Of a stretch of DNA of 64,000 nt, positions 1 to 9,258 are shown one piece after another (the first letter of the stretch is position 1; each line of letters begins with the position of its first letter). The DNA is from Crocinitomicaceae bacterium (GTDB lineage Bacteria > Bacteroidota > Bacteroidia > Flavobacteriales_D > Crocinitomicaceae), in NCBI GenBank assembly GCA_016708105.1, contig JADJGJ010000001.1, positions 744,001 through 808,000 on the forward strand, given 5' to 3'. The notes beneath the pieces were generated by a model. That model did not search any database, was not told the DNA's origin, and worked only from the letters and a program-made list of their open reading frames with translations. A program made the position numbers and the translations under genes.

Positions 1-1
1 T

Positions 2-562
2 GGAATCGAAAGGAGTGATCTTGTCTTTTTTTATGGAGGTATTATCGGTCATGCTCAAGGATTAAAGATTATTCTGGATGCAGCCGCTCAATTTCTTGAC
101 AAAAAAATAAAATTTGTCATCATGGGAAGTGGGCCAGAAAAAGAGGCTTTAATGCAATATAAAAATGACCATGGGTTGCATAACGTTATCTTCCCTGAAC
201 CAGTGGGAAGAACTCAGATGCAGGCTGTACTCAGTGAAATTGATATTGCCTTGATTCCTTTGAGGAAACTTGATATTTTTACCGGAGCAATTCCCTCAAA
301 AATATTTGAAGCCCTTGCAATGAAAAAGCCATTGCTTTTAGGTGTAAATGGTGAAGCTTGTGAACTATTCATTAATCAGGCAAATGCTGGATGGCATTTT
401 GAGCCTGAAAATTTAAACGACCTGTGTGAAAAAATCAGACAGATAGGTGATGATCCATCAAAAATAAGAGATTACGGAATAAATGGCAGGAATTTTGTTT
501 CTCAGAATTTTGATCGAAATAGAATTGCAGATGACTTTCTTAAATTACTTTCTGCAACTTGA
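2..562 (+). CDS. Glycosyltransferase, C-terminal part (truncated by window edge)
   Basis: The frame is open from base 2, so the first in-frame ATG at 122 is internal; the N-terminal half lies outside the window. The visible 186 residues look like the C-terminal nucleotide-sugar-binding lobe of a GT-B glycosyltransferase of the GT4/group 1 type: a beta strand ending in MGSGPEK, then IPLRKLDIFTGAIPSKIFEALAMKKPLL, in which the SKIFEALA helix with its glutamate is the usual donor-binding signature, and a terminal helix with NGRNFV. The gene ends 58 bases before an aminotransferase and a phosphoglycosyl transferase on the same strand. It therefore probably builds part of an extracellular or capsular polysaccharide or glycan. 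The sugar specificity cannot be read from this fragment. Confidence 0.85.
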   Translation, partial: GIERSDLVFFYGGIIGHAQGLKIILDAAAQFLDKKIKFVIMGSGPEKEALMQYKNDHGLHNVIFPEPVGRTQMQAVLSEIDIALIPLRKLDIFTGAIPSKIFEALAMKKPLLLGVNGEACELFINQANAGWHFEPENLNDLCEKIRQIGDDPSKIRDYGINGRNFVSQNFDRNRIADDFLKLLSAT

Positions 563-620
563 ATTCAAGTTTGATTAACGTTGCAATAAAAAGAGATATT
601 ATCTTTACAAAAAACAATCT

Positions 621-1829
621 ATGCTCCCCTTCTCACCACCGCGTATTGATCAAAAAACAATTGATGCTGTTACCAAAGTTTTACTTTCTGGTTGGATTAC
701 GACAGGGCCAACTACCAAAGAATTTGAAAAAAAAATTACTGAATATATCGGCTGTCGCAAAACTATTTGTTTCAATTCTGCAACTGCCGGAATGGAATTG
801 GTGCTGCGTTGGTTTGGTGTGAAAGAAGGAGATGAAGTGATTGTGCCCGCATACACGTATTGTGCAACGGCTAATGTAGTTTTGCATTGTGGAGCCAAAC
901 CGGTGATGGTGGATATTGATCAAAAAGATTTTAATATTTCAGTAGCGGAAATTAAAAAGCATATCACGCCTAAAACTAAAGTGATTATTCCGGTTGATAT
1001 TTCTGGTTGGCCTGCGGATTATGATGAAATCAATGCTTTGGTTACTGATCCTGAAATTCAAAAAATGTTCACACCACAAACTGATGAGCAAAAGAATCTT
1101 GGACGCATCCTCGTCATGTCTGATGCTGCCCATAGCATCGGGGCTACTTTGCATAGCAAAAGGCATGGCAGCACAACCGATGTATCTGTGTTCTCATTTC
1201 ACGCAGTAAAAAATTTAACCACTGCTGAAGGTGGTGCTGTTTGTCTCAATCTTCCTGCACAATTTGATTGTGATGCAATTTACACTGCGCTCAATATAAA
1301 ATCACTTCACGGACAAAGTAAAGATGCACTAGACAAAACAAAAGGAACCTGGCGGTATGATATTCTTGAACCCGGCTACAAATGCAATATGATGGATATT
1401 CAAGCTGCAATTGGAATGGTTGAACTGGGTAGGTATGATGAAAATTTGGAAAGACGAAAAAAAATCTTTGACTTTTATAATCAAACTTTCAGCAAATACA
1501 ACTGGGCTATCTTACCTGCTTATAAAGATGCGGTAAAAGAAAGTTCGTATCACTTATATCTATTGCGTATTAAAGGGGCAACTGAAGCGCAACGTGATTT
1601 GATTATTCAAAAAATTACTGAAAAAGAAATTTCTGTAAACGTACATTTTCAACCGCTACCATTACTCACTGCATACAAAACAAGAGGATATCAGATGGAT
1701 AATTTTCCTGAGGCGTGGAATAAATATCAGAATGAAATAACCTTGCCTGTTTATTTTGATTTGACTGATGAAAATTTGCAAAACGTTGCCAATGCAGTGA
1801 TAACCTCAGTTGAAGAAATCATGAAATAA
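621..1829 (+). CDS. DegT/DnrJ/EryC1/StrS family aminotransferase (nucleotide-sugar, PLP-dependent)
   Basis: This 402-residue protein has the full length and motifs of sugar aminotransferases that convert keto-sugar nucleotides to amino sugars. SDAAHS near residue 170 supplies the aspartate that pairs with the PLP ring nitrogen. FSFHAVKN places the Schiff-base lysine at K197, followed by TTAEGGAV. The N-terminal LSGWITTGPTTKEFE and VPAYTYCATANVV are also typical. Compared with the shortest family members it has an insertion of about 35 residues (PVDISGWPADYDEI onward) before the PLP aspartate. It sits between a glycosyltransferase and a PglC-like transferase, so it likely makes an amino sugar for a surface glycan, as PglE/PseC/WecE-type enzymes do. 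The exact substrate is not determinable from sequence alone. Confidence 0.93.
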   Translation: MLPFSPPRIDQKTIDAVTKVLLSGWITTGPTTKEFEKKITEYIGCRKTICFNSATAGMELVLRWFGVKEGDEVIVPAYTYCATANVVLHCGAKPVMVDIDQKDFNISVAEIKKHITPKTKVIIPVDISGWPADYDEINALVTDPEIQKMFTPQTDEQKNLGRILVMSDAAHSIGATLHSKRHGSTTDVSVFSFHAVKNLTTAEGGAVCLNLPAQFDCDAIYTALNIKSLHGQSKDALDKTKGTWRYDILEPGYKCNMMDIQAAIGMVELGRYDENLERRKKIFDFYNQTFSKYNWAILPAYKDAVKESSYHLYLLRIKGATEAQRDLIIQKITEKEISVNVHFQPLPLLTAYKTRGYQMDNFPEAWNKYQNEITLPVYFDLTDENLQNVANAVITSVEEIMK

Positions 1830-1857
1830 TTTTTCACAACACACATGAACTTTTGGC

Positions 1858-2454
1858 ATGTATCCAATCAGCAAAAGAATATTTGATATTGTTTCATCTC
1901 TTTTGATGCTCGTGATCTTGTCATGGCTTTTTCTTTTCATTGCAATCTGGATTTTGCTTGACAGCCGCGGTGGAATTTTTTATAAGCAAGAAAGAGTAGG
2001 CCTGATGGGTAAAAATTTTCATCTGCTCAAATTCAGATCCATGCGCAGTGGTGCTGATAAATCTGGTCAGCTAACTATTGGTAATGACAATCGTGTAACT
2101 CGTGTCGGTCGTTTCATACGTAAAACAAAACTGGATGAATTCCCCCAACTTTTAAACATCATCAAAGGAGATATGAGCGTTGTGGGTCCTCGCCCGGAAG
2201 TTCCAAAGTATGTTGCACTTTACACTGAAGAACAGAAAAAAGTTCTTTCTGTAAGACCGGGTTTGACTGATTATGCATCTCTTCAATATTTTGATGAACA
2301 ACGCATTTTAGGAGCTTCTTCTGATCCTGAAACTACCTATGTGAAAGAAGTTATGCCTGAAAAAATTCGTCTTAGCCTAAAATACGTTTCCGAACGGTCT
2401 TTTTCTGTGGATATAAAACTCATATTCAAAACAATAGCCAGAATTTTTCGTTGA
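1858..2454 (+). CDS. Short monotopic phosphoglycosyl transferase (PglC/WcaJ C-terminal type)
   Basis: This 198-residue protein is the catalytic core of the bacterial sugar-transferase family that moves a sugar-1-phosphate from a nucleotide sugar to undecaprenyl phosphate, the first membrane step of glycan assembly. One hydrophobic re-entrant segment spans residues 12-35. It is followed by the basic KFRSMR motif, the catalytic Asp-Glu dyad at D93-E94 inside LDEFPQLLNIIKGDMS, and VVGPRPE. It lacks the large N-terminal multi-span membrane part of WcaJ/WbaP proteins and so resembles the small PglC type. It begins 28 bases after the aminotransferase stop and ends the cluster, since a 200-base gap follows. 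The likely substrate is a UDP-amino-sugar made by the neighbour; this is an inference. Confidence 0.93.
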   Translation: MYPISKRIFDIVSSLLMLVILSWLFLFIAIWILLDSRGGIFYKQERVGLMGKNFHLLKFRSMRSGADKSGQLTIGNDNRVTRVGRFIRKTKLDEFPQLLNIIKGDMSVVGPRPEVPKYVALYTEEQKKVLSVRPGLTDYASLQYFDEQRILGASSDPETTYVKEVMPEKIRLSLKYVSERSFSVDIKLIFKTIARIFR

Positions 2455-2654
2455 TTTCCGAACGTATTTTTCTCTTAAACGTTTAGTCACCAATCAATCT
2501 TTACCACTTCTGATTTAAATCGAGTAATTGGTCGAAATTTATTGACTTAACCAGCCAACTATTTGTAATTTCCCAACGTTAAGCATTTGAAGAAGAACGA
2601 AGGGAAACCCAACCTTCACGAAGGGAAGAAAAAACTGCAAGATAATATCGTTGT

Positions 2655-5600
2655 ATGGCATTCAAAATCAAATCATTCGTTGCGCTGGTTCTATTTATCA
2701 GTGTAAATTATAATTCAAACTCTCAGGTCATCAATCTTGGTACCGGTGCAAACGTTCATACTACTACTCAATCATCTCCTGTCAATATTTGGTATCGGCG
2801 TTGTGTTAATCAAACAGTGTATACCGTTTCTGAGTTGAATGCTGCTGGAATTACCGGTCCGGCAACCATCAGACAATTGGCGTACTACGTTACGCAAGCT
2901 CCTGTTTATGCTATTCCCGGATATACCATTTCTATGAAACACACTTCTGCCACCAATGCAAGTGGAAATTTAGAAGGAGGTTATACGGTTGTTAAAAATG
3001 CATTCTCCTATACGCCAACTGCTGGTGGGTGGGATTATTTGGCTTTAGACACTCCATTCAATTGGAATGGTACACAAAATATTGTCGTAAGAATTTGCTG
3101 GTCACAAGTGCAACCGAATTACAATGCATCCGGTCAGTGCCGGGTTTACAATACATCTCAAGGATATAAATATCGCTGGGATGATAATTCAGGAGGAGCG
3201 TGTGGATTAGTGCCAAACACTACTAACACAAACAAACCTCAGATCAGTTTTATTTTTGACACGCTCACTGTTTGGACAGGTGCACAAAATTCAAATTGGA
3301 ATGTGGCAAATAACTGGACAAAAGGAATTCCAAATCAATTTATGGATGCAAAAATTCCTGCAGGCACTCCAAATAATCCAAACATCAGCAGCAATGTTTC
3401 ATGTGATGAATTAGTTCTTGAAGGACAACTCACGCTCGCAGCAAATGGTACCTTGAATATTTATAGTCACTTCGCTAATTCTGGAACCTTTGTTGACAAT
3501 GGTGGCACTACCGTGATGAAAGGAAAAAGTCCGAGTAATATTTCAGGTACAATGACTATTTCAAATCTGCGTATTGAAAATTCTTCTGGTACTTCTGTTA
3601 CTTCTGGTGCACTAACTATTGGAACTGAATTGCAGGTAAATAAATCTCATTTCAATACCGGCAACGCGGTCATTTTGAAATCTGATGCAGTTGGTACTGC
3701 ACGTATTGCTGAACTGAAAACGAGTTGTGATTATACACTTACCATGAACGATTCGTATGGTGATGGTTGGAATGGTGGTTACCTAACAGTGCTTGAAAAT
3801 GGCGTTTCAATTGGAACATTTGCTGCATCCGGTTATGGCACTGTGGCTGGTTTTACAGTTAGTAGTGGTTCTACCGTTACAATTAATTATACAGCCGGAT
3901 CATGGGAAAGTGAAAACTCTTTTTCTCTGCAAGATGCTTTTGGAACTACTATTTATTCTGACGCCGCTCCTATTTCTTCGGGTACAGTATACTCAGGCAC
4001 AGCAACCGGGCCATGGGCTGATTTAATTTCTGGTTCAATCTCAATGGAAAGATACATTGATGCCGGTGAAACGTATTGGAGAAATTTTTCTTCTGCTGTA
4101 GAAAATGCAAACGTTGGTATGTACCTGGATGATTTTGTCACGGCTGGTTTTCCTGGTTCTCCATGGCCAAGTTTTCCATTCAATTCAATTTATACTTATG
4201 ATGAAACCCTTGGACCCGGAGATGGCTGGGTAGGATGTACCGGCACATCACAAATTATGGGGGTTGGTGAAGGATTTTATGTTTGGTGTGGTGATACCAT
4301 TACCGGTACTGATCCGTTTACACTTGACTTGAATGGTAAACCAAATCAAGGTCCAATTTCTCTCCCGGTTTCGTTTACAAATTATGGAATGACAGATGAA
4401 GATGGTTGGAATATGGTTGGTAATCCTTATGCATCTACGATTGATTGGGATTCTCCTAACTGGACCAAAACAAATATCGCCGATGCAATTTATATTCAAG
4501 ATCCCGACAATCAGCAATACGCCGCTTACGTTAGTGGTGCAGGCACAAATGGTGGTACTCGTTATATCGCTTCACAGCAATCTTTCTGGGTGTATGCAAG
4601 TGCTGCTTCTCCTGTGCTAACGGTATATGAATCTTGCAAATCAAATGTTGATCAGGCATTTTTTAAAACAGGGAATTATTCTCCGGGAATGACAATTCGT
4701 ATTGAAGGAAATGGGTATACTGATGAAACCGTTATTAGACATGTTGATGGTACAAATGATGCGTACGAAATAAATTTTGATGCTGTTGAACGTTGGGGTG
4801 GATGGGGTGAAGTGCCGCAACTGAGCGTAGTAAATAATGATCAGATTGACTTCACTATTCATTCATTTGATTTGGGTACGCAAGATTGGGTTGTACCTGT
4901 AAGAGCCTGTGTTTTTCAAAACGGAACGTACAATCTTGTTTTTGAAAATACAAGTGAATTAGATGTTGCTTGTTTGCGTTTGGAAGATACTTATACCGGT
5001 TTAATGTATGATATTTCTGAAGGAACTTCATTTCCTTTTGATATGTCAGACACTACATGGAATGCAAGATTTTTATTGCATATCGGAAAAAAATATCCTG
5101 CTGAAAATTCTTCTGCAGTATGTTACGGAGCTGAGAATGGTGAATTTGAAATCAACTTGTACAATTCAGCCAATTTTGACTATACCTTGAGTGATGGCAC
5201 CAATATTATTTCAGGAAATGCCATGGGTGATCCTTTAGTCATTTCTGATTTATCTGCAGGAAATTATACGTTGGAAATCCCTTCACTGACTAATGTGTGT
5301 GATCAACAAGTGTTTTCATTTACCATTGGTCAGCCTGATGAATTGAGTATTGCTGAACAAATCACAGATGAAGTGAATGGCCAAGATGGAAGTATTGAAG
5401 TAAATGTTTCAGGCGGCACAGCTCCTTATCTATATTACTGGAACAATGGTTCAACAAATCAAAATCTCTTCAACTTAACTGAGGGAGAATACACACTTGA
5501 GATCACTGACCAGAATGGATGCATGGCAGAAGAATATTTTATTGTTGGTTCGTATGTAGGTGTTGAATCTGATGAAGCGGTTGTGAGATTTGTTTACATT

Positions 5601-5795
5601 CCACAAATGAATATAATTCAGATTCTAGGCACAGATGAAGTCTTTTATCTAATCAACTCAGCCGGACAACAAATTGCCATTGGCCAATCTCAAACCGGAA
5701 ATCAAACCAAAGAAATTACGCTGCCTGCTGATTTGGCAAGCGGTGTGTATATTCTGCGTTCTGAAAATTCTCAATTTAAATTTGTGAAGCAATAA
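2655..5795 (+). CDS. Large secreted protein with type A T9SS C-terminal sorting domain
   Basis: This 1046-residue protein starts with a signal peptide (a hydrophobic stretch ending near SNSQ at residue 24). No enzymatic domain is recognisable. From about residue 215 there is an NWNVANNWTKGIP-type segment common in Bacteroidetes surface proteins. At residues 366-375 a DSYGDGWNGG motif begins a small beta domain. Residues 911-956 form one SprB-like repeat (VSGGTAPYLYYWNNG ... ITDQNGC). The last 80 residues are a type A T9SS sorting domain, ending in LASGVYILRSENSQFKFVKQ with the typical GVYIL and K(Q) tail. It is probably exported through the T9SS and displayed or released. It stands alone: a 200-base gap lies before it and the next gene is on the other strand. 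Confidence 0.88.
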   Translation: MAFKIKSFVALVLFISVNYNSNSQVINLGTGANVHTTTQSSPVNIWYRRCVNQTVYTVSELNAAGITGPATIRQLAYYVTQAPVYAIPGYTISMKHTSATNASGNLEGGYTVVKNAFSYTPTAGGWDYLALDTPFNWNGTQNIVVRICWSQVQPNYNASGQCRVYNTSQGYKYRWDDNSGGACGLVPNTTNTNKPQISFIFDTLTVWTGAQNSNWNVANNWTKGIPNQFMDAKIPAGTPNNPNISSNVSCDELVLEGQLTLAANGTLNIYSHFANSGTFVDNGGTTVMKGKSPSNISGTMTISNLRIENSSGTSVTSGALTIGTELQVNKSHFNTGNAVILKSDAVGTARIAELKTSCDYTLTMNDSYGDGWNGGYLTVLENGVSIGTFAASGYGTVAGFTVSSGSTVTINYTAGSWESENSFSLQDAFGTTIYSDAAPISSGTVYSGTATGPWADLISGSISMERYIDAGETYWRNFSSAVENANVGMYLDDFVTAGFPGSPWPSFPFNSIYTYDETLGPGDGWVGCTGTSQIMGVGEGFYVWCGDTITGTDPFTLDLNGKPNQGPISLPVSFTNYGMTDEDGWNMVGNPYASTIDWDSPNWTKTNIADAIYIQDPDNQQYAAYVSGAGTNGGTRYIASQQSFWVYASAASPVLTVYESCKSNVDQAFFKTGNYSPGMTIRIEGNGYTDETVIRHVDGTNDAYEINFDAVERWGGWGEVPQLSVVNNDQIDFTIHSFDLGTQDWVVPVRACVFQNGTYNLVFENTSELDVACLRLEDTYTGLMYDISEGTSFPFDMSDTTWNARFLLHIGKKYPAENSSAVCYGAENGEFEINLYNSANFDYTLSDGTNIISGNAMGDPLVISDLSAGNYTLEIPSLTNVCDQQVFSFTIGQPDELSIAEQITDEVNGQDGSIEVNVSGGTAPYLYYWNNGSTNQNLFNLTEGEYTLEITDQNGCMAEEYFIVGSYVGVESDEAVVRFVYIPQMNIIQILGTDEVFYLINSAGQQIAIGQSQTGNQTKEITLPADLASGVYILRSENSQFKFVKQ

Positions 5796-5869
5796 GGTGA
5801 GCTTGCTAATTGTAGACTAGTCAACATTTACATCAAACTTTAAAAAAATTTGAAAGAATTGAATAAGGG

Positions 5870-6676
5870 CTATTTGTAACTAAACATTTTCTTTTCTAAT
5901 ACTTCCCCGTTCTGATCTTCAAAAATCACTTCATTGATTAACCCCTCAGTGGTATAGTGAATGCGCGTTATATTAGAAATTTTCTGTCCATCTTCACCTA
6001 TCAGATTATTTTGGATTGAAGCAAGTTGTCCCTTGGCATCGTAGAGATAAATATCTTCTTCAGAAAAACCGGTGAGTGCGCTTACTTTTTTTAGTAGTTT
6101 ACCTTCTTCAATAGTGTAAGTGGTTACACTGCCTCCGGGTGTTAGATCGGTTTGTATTACATCATTTCCACGGCGCTCAATTTTATAGATTACTGAATCT
6201 TTTGTTACCAATGTATCTTGTTCAACAGAGCCCATTCCAAGGTATTCTTTGGTTCTGATTTTTTCTTTACTCACTATGTACTGATCAAAAATGAAATAGT
6301 GATAAAAAGTATATGTGCGCAGGTTTCTTGAGTCAAAATCTGTTCTCTCATAACGGTAAATATTGTAGACAGAATCTAACTCATATTTGCCCATTGATTT
6401 TTTTCTGTCTTCCAAAATGAAAAACTCTGTGTAGATAATATTGAAGTTGATGCGGTCAGTATTTATTTTTCCTTTTTTATACGTTGCAGTATGTTCTTCA
6501 ACTAAACCATATTGTTTTGAAGCACGATAGGTGACTATTTCCATGTTGGTGTAAATAGATTTCATGAAAAGAGACAAGCTGCTTGAGTTGAGAGATGAGT
6601 ACAGATCTGAATCAATTTCCTGCGCTTCCATTTCAGCGCAGCTCAGCAGCAATATAAAGACAAATATATTTTTCAC
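5870..6676 (-). CDS. Exported hypothetical protein, possible lipoprotein
   Basis: This is a 268-residue protein of unknown function. The start codon is GTG; the next in-frame ATG would remove the signal sequence, so the GTG is preferred. The N-terminus (NIFVFILLLSCAEMEAQ) is hydrophobic. LLSC could be a lipobox with C14, or cleavage could follow EAQ. The rest is rich in short beta segments with repeated tyrosines and charged residues. The C-terminal third (YDAKGQLASIQ..., RIHYTTEGLINEVIFEDQNGEV) resembles the YD/MORN-like beta repeats of secreted Bacteroidetes proteins. It lies behind the groEL terminator and so is probably transcribed on its own. The neighbours give no hint of its role. Confidence 0.7.
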   Translation of the reverse strand: MKNIFVFILLLSCAEMEAQEIDSDLYSSLNSSSLSLFMKSIYTNMEIVTYRASKQYGLVEEHTATYKKGKINTDRINFNIIYTEFFILEDRKKSMGKYELDSVYNIYRYERTDFDSRNLRTYTFYHYFIFDQYIVSKEKIRTKEYLGMGSVEQDTLVTKDSVIYKIERRGNDVIQTDLTPGGSVTTYTIEEGKLLKKVSALTGFSEEDIYLYDAKGQLASIQNNLIGEDGQKISNITRIHYTTEGLINEVIFEDQNGEVLEKKMFSYK

Positions 6677-6703
6677 GTGATCAATAATTATTGACAGAAA
6701 GAT

Positions 6704-6741
6704 AAAAAAAAATCCCGGAATCTGATAGTTGATTCCGGGAT
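6704..6741 (-). terminator. Rho-independent terminator after groEL
   Basis: An 11-bp perfect stem (6712-6722 paired with 6731-6741) encloses an 8-base loop. On the minus strand it is followed by a run of nine T (A-run 6704-6712 on the plus strand). It lies 55 bases beyond the groEL stop and separates groEL from the exported protein downstream. Confidence 0.9.
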
Positions 6742-6795
6742 ATATGTAGTCGCTCTATTTTATCATCCAACATGATCAGACGGAAAAACAGATCG

Positions 6796-8451
6796 TCAGG
6801 AAAGGCAATTATTACACATCATTCCGCCCATTCCGCCCATTCCGCCGCCGCCCATTGGCATAGCCGGTTCCGGTTCAGGGATGTCACCAATCACACATTC
6901 GGTAGTCAAGAACATAGAAGCAATAGATGCTGCATTTTCAATAGCAATGCGTGTTACTTTGGTTGGGTCAATGACACCGGCATCAAATAAATCTTCAAAA
7001 ACTTCAGTTCTTGCGTTGTACCCGAAGTTGCCTTTACCTTCCATCACTTTTTGCACAACAACTGCTCCTTCACCTCCGGCATTAAGAACAATCTGACGTA
7101 AAGGTTCTTCAACAGCTCGTTTTACAATGAGAATTCCGGTTGATTCATCTTCATTGTCACCTTTCAATTTGTCTAATGCAGGGATGGTTCTGATTAAGGC
7201 TACACCACCACCGGCAACAATTCCTTCTTCAACGGCAGCACGGGTTGCAGACAGTGCATCATCAACTCGATCTTTTTTCTCTTTCATCTCAACCTCGGTA
7301 GCTGCACCAACATAAAGTACAGCAACTCCACCGGCTAATTTTGCCAAACGTTCTTGTAATTTTTCTTTGTCGTAATCAGATGTCGTTGATTCAATTTGCG
7401 CTTTGATTTGTCCAATTCTGGCTTTGATATCTGCTTTTTTGCCGGATCCGTTGATAATGGTTGTATTGTCCTTGTCAATATCAATTTTAGAACAAGTACC
7501 TAGCATGCTTATGTTTGCGTGTTCAAGGGTAAGTCCTGTTTCTTCTGAAATCACAGTTCCGCCGGTTAGTATCGCAATATCTTCTAACATGGCTTTTCTT
7601 CTGTCACCAAATCCAGGAGCTTTTACAGCAGCAATTTTTAATCCTGCTTTTAGTCTGTTAATTACTAAAGTTGCTAACGCATTGCCATCAACATCTTCTG
7701 CAATGATCAACAACGGACGACCTGATTGTGCAACCGGTTCAAGTACCGGCAATAATTCTTGAATATTAGAGATTTTTTTATCGTAAATCAAAATGTACGG
7801 ATTGTCCATTTCAACAATCATTTTTTCAGCATTGGTCACAAAATAAGGAGAAAGATAACCACGGTCAAACTGCATTCCTTCTACTGTTTTTACCTCGGTT
7901 GCTGTACCTTTAGCTTCTTCAACGGTGATTACTCCTTCATTTCCAACTTTAGCCATCGCCTCGGCAATGAGGCCTCCAACAAACTCATCATTGTTTGCAG
8001 AAATGGTTGCTACTTGTTTAATTTTATCATTGTTTGAACCTATTTCCTGCGAGTTTTTCTTCAAGGTTTTTACAACGGTTTCAACTGCTTTATCAATACC
8101 GCGCTTCAAATCCATCGGGTTAGCTCCGGCGGCCAAATTTTTAAGTCCACCTGTGATAATTGCTTGTGCAAGCACTGTAGCGGTTGTAGTTCCGTCTCCG
8201 GCAATATCAGCAGTTTTTGAAGCAACTTCTTTTACTATTTGAGCACCCATGTTCTCAATAGAATCTTTGAGCTCAATTTCTTTGGCAACACTTACACCAT
8301 CTTTTGTAATGATAGGTGCACCGAATTTTTTGCCAATAATTACGTTTCTCCCTTTTGGCCCCAACGTAATTTTTACCGCATTTGCCAATGCATCAACGCC
8401 TCTTTTTAAACGGTCACGCGCGTCAATGTTGAATAAAATTTCTTTTGCCAT
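6796..8451 (-). CDS. groEL: Chaperonin GroEL (60 kDa, Hsp60)
   Basis: This 551-residue protein matches GroEL throughout: AKEILFNIDARDRLKRGV at the start, ITLGPKGRNVII, the ATPase motif DGTTTATVLAQAI, EGVITVEEAKG in the apical region, and VAGGGVALIRTIPAL in the equatorial domain. GroEL forms a double heptameric ring in the cytosol and folds client proteins with GroES. The gene lies 28 bases downstream of groES and ends at a strong terminator, so groES-groEL is one transcription unit. The C-terminal tail has the usual GGM repeats (GGGGMGGMGGMM) but continues with CNNCLS, including two cysteines. Bacteroidetes GroELs normally stop after the GGM repeats; deleting one TG dinucleotide would restore a tandem TAA TAA stop here. 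The chaperone body is intact. Confidence 0.99.
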   Translation of the reverse strand: MAKEILFNIDARDRLKRGVDALANAVKITLGPKGRNVIIGKKFGAPIITKDGVSVAKEIELKDSIENMGAQIVKEVASKTADIAGDGTTTATVLAQAIITGGLKNLAAGANPMDLKRGIDKAVETVVKTLKKNSQEIGSNNDKIKQVATISANNDEFVGGLIAEAMAKVGNEGVITVEEAKGTATEVKTVEGMQFDRGYLSPYFVTNAEKMIVEMDNPYILIYDKKISNIQELLPVLEPVAQSGRPLLIIAEDVDGNALATLVINRLKAGLKIAAVKAPGFGDRRKAMLEDIAILTGGTVISEETGLTLEHANISMLGTCSKIDIDKDNTTIINGSGKKADIKARIGQIKAQIESTTSDYDKEKLQERLAKLAGGVAVLYVGAATEVEMKEKKDRVDDALSATRAAVEEGIVAGGGVALIRTIPALDKLKGDNEDESTGILIVKRAVEEPLRQIVLNAGGEGAVVVQKVMEGKGNFGYNARTEVFEDLFDAGVIDPTKVTRIAIENAASIASMFLTTECVIGDIPEPEPAMPMGGGGMGGMGGMMCNNCLS

Positions 8452-8479
8452 GTTTGTAATCTTTTTAAATGTTAATCAA

Positions 8480-8746
8480 TTAAAGTATTCCGTAGATATC
8501 TGATTCACGCATGATGAGATAGGTTTTGCCTTCCATCTTTATTTCAGTACCTGAATACTGTCCATAAAGAACGGTGTCTCCTTTTTTAACGGTCATTTTC
8601 TCATCTGCTTTGCCCGGCCCCGCAGCAATCACTTTTCCTCTTAGTGGTTTTTCTTTGGCGGTATCAGGAATAATAATGCCGCTGGCTGTTTTTTCTTCTG
8701 CTGGTGCAGGTTCTATCAGAACCCGGTCTGCTAGTGGTTTTAACAT
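8480..8746 (-). CDS. groES: Co-chaperonin GroES (Hsp10)
   Basis: From the ATG at 8746 this is an 88-residue GroES: LKPLADRVLIEP at the N-terminus, the mobile loop around EEKTASGIIIPDTAKEKP, the roof loop AAGPGKADEKM, and a C-terminus with GDTVLYGQYSGTEI and YLIMRESDI. It caps the GroEL ring during ATP-driven folding. An in-frame ATG at 8785 would add 13 mostly basic residues (RKPKSKKLNYTD) with no counterpart in the family, so I chose the shorter form; the longer start cannot be excluded. There is no clear Shine-Dalgarno, only an A/T-rich leader, which is usual for the phylum. A terminator upstream (8851-8887) isolates groES-groEL from secG, so its promoter must lie between 8747 and 8850. Confidence 0.97.
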   Translation of the reverse strand: MLKPLADRVLIEPAPAEEKTASGIIIPDTAKEKPLRGKVIAAGPGKADEKMTVKKGDTVLYGQYSGTEIKMEGKTYLIMRESDIYGIL

Positions 8747-8850
8747 ATCGGTATAATTTAATTTTTTTGATTTTGGTTTACGCATGTTTTATGCCATCCC
8801 ATTTTTTTTGTTTTTTCTGTGTCAAAATTTCTTGCTTTGATTTAATAGAG

Positions 8851-8887
8851 AAAAAAAAATGTCAGCATGAATGACACACTGACATTT
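8851..8887 (-). terminator. Rho-independent terminator between secG and groES
   Basis: A 9-bp stem (8857-8865 with 8879-8887; AAATGTCAG/CTGACATTT) with a 13-base loop is followed on the minus strand by a run of nine T. It ends the miaB-to-secG transcript just beyond the secG stop and implies an independent groESL promoter. Confidence 0.85.
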
Positions 8888-8911
8888 GGCCTTTGATTAT
8901 ATTTTTAATTA

Positions 8912-9250
8912 TTAGGGATTACCTGGCACATTGAATGGTTGTGCCGGTGCCGGTTGTCCTACATTATCGTCTACTGCATTTGGATCGGCTTCAATATCTG
9001 AAGGTGTTCCCTCGGTTGCTCCGCTTGTTTGAACTGCGTCTTTTGCCATGATAAGGCAAATCAGTGCAATACCTACAGCAAGTCCCCATGTGCCTTTTTC
9101 AAGAATGTCTGTTGCACGTTTTGCTCCGCCTAATTGTACAGCTGACCCAAAATCAGCATTTAATCCTCCGCCTTTTGGATTTTGAACTAATACAAATAGA
9201 ATCAGACCAAGGCTGCCAAGTATGATAAGTACAGTAAATAGTGTTGTCAT
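8912..9250 (-). CDS. secG: Preprotein translocase subunit SecG
   Basis: This 112-residue inner-membrane protein has two transmembrane helices (residues 3-22 and about 53-70). They flank the cytosolic loop with the family signature LVQNPKGGGLNADFGSAVQLGG and the conserved AKRATDILEKGTW. SecG is the accessory subunit of the SecYEG channel and helps SecA-driven export. After the second helix comes a non-conserved acidic, proline-rich tail of about 40 residues ending in PAQPFNVPGNP. The gene starts 8 bases after the stop of the TPR-protein gene and is probably the last gene of the miaB-to-secG operon, since a terminator follows. Confidence 0.97.
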   Translation of the reverse strand: MTTLFTVLIILGSLGLILFVLVQNPKGGGLNADFGSAVQLGGAKRATDILEKGTWGLAVGIALICLIMAKDAVQTSGATEGTPSDIEADPNAVDDNVGQPAPAQPFNVPGNP

Positions 9251-9258
9251 TGTGGTAA

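Noticed and set aside
559..898. Open frames overlapping the aminotransferase start on both strands
   Set aside because: They lie inside or across the well-supported aminotransferase gene, have no recognisable features, and are frame shadows.
2594..2627. Duplicate ACGAAGGGAA motif before the T9SS cargo gene
   Set aside because: Two 10-base copies 21 bases apart are too short to support a regulatory claim.
6742..6795. Hidden frame in the spacer between the groEL stop and its terminator
   Set aside because: Too short, and without codon-like composition; it is the 3' untranslated part of groEL.
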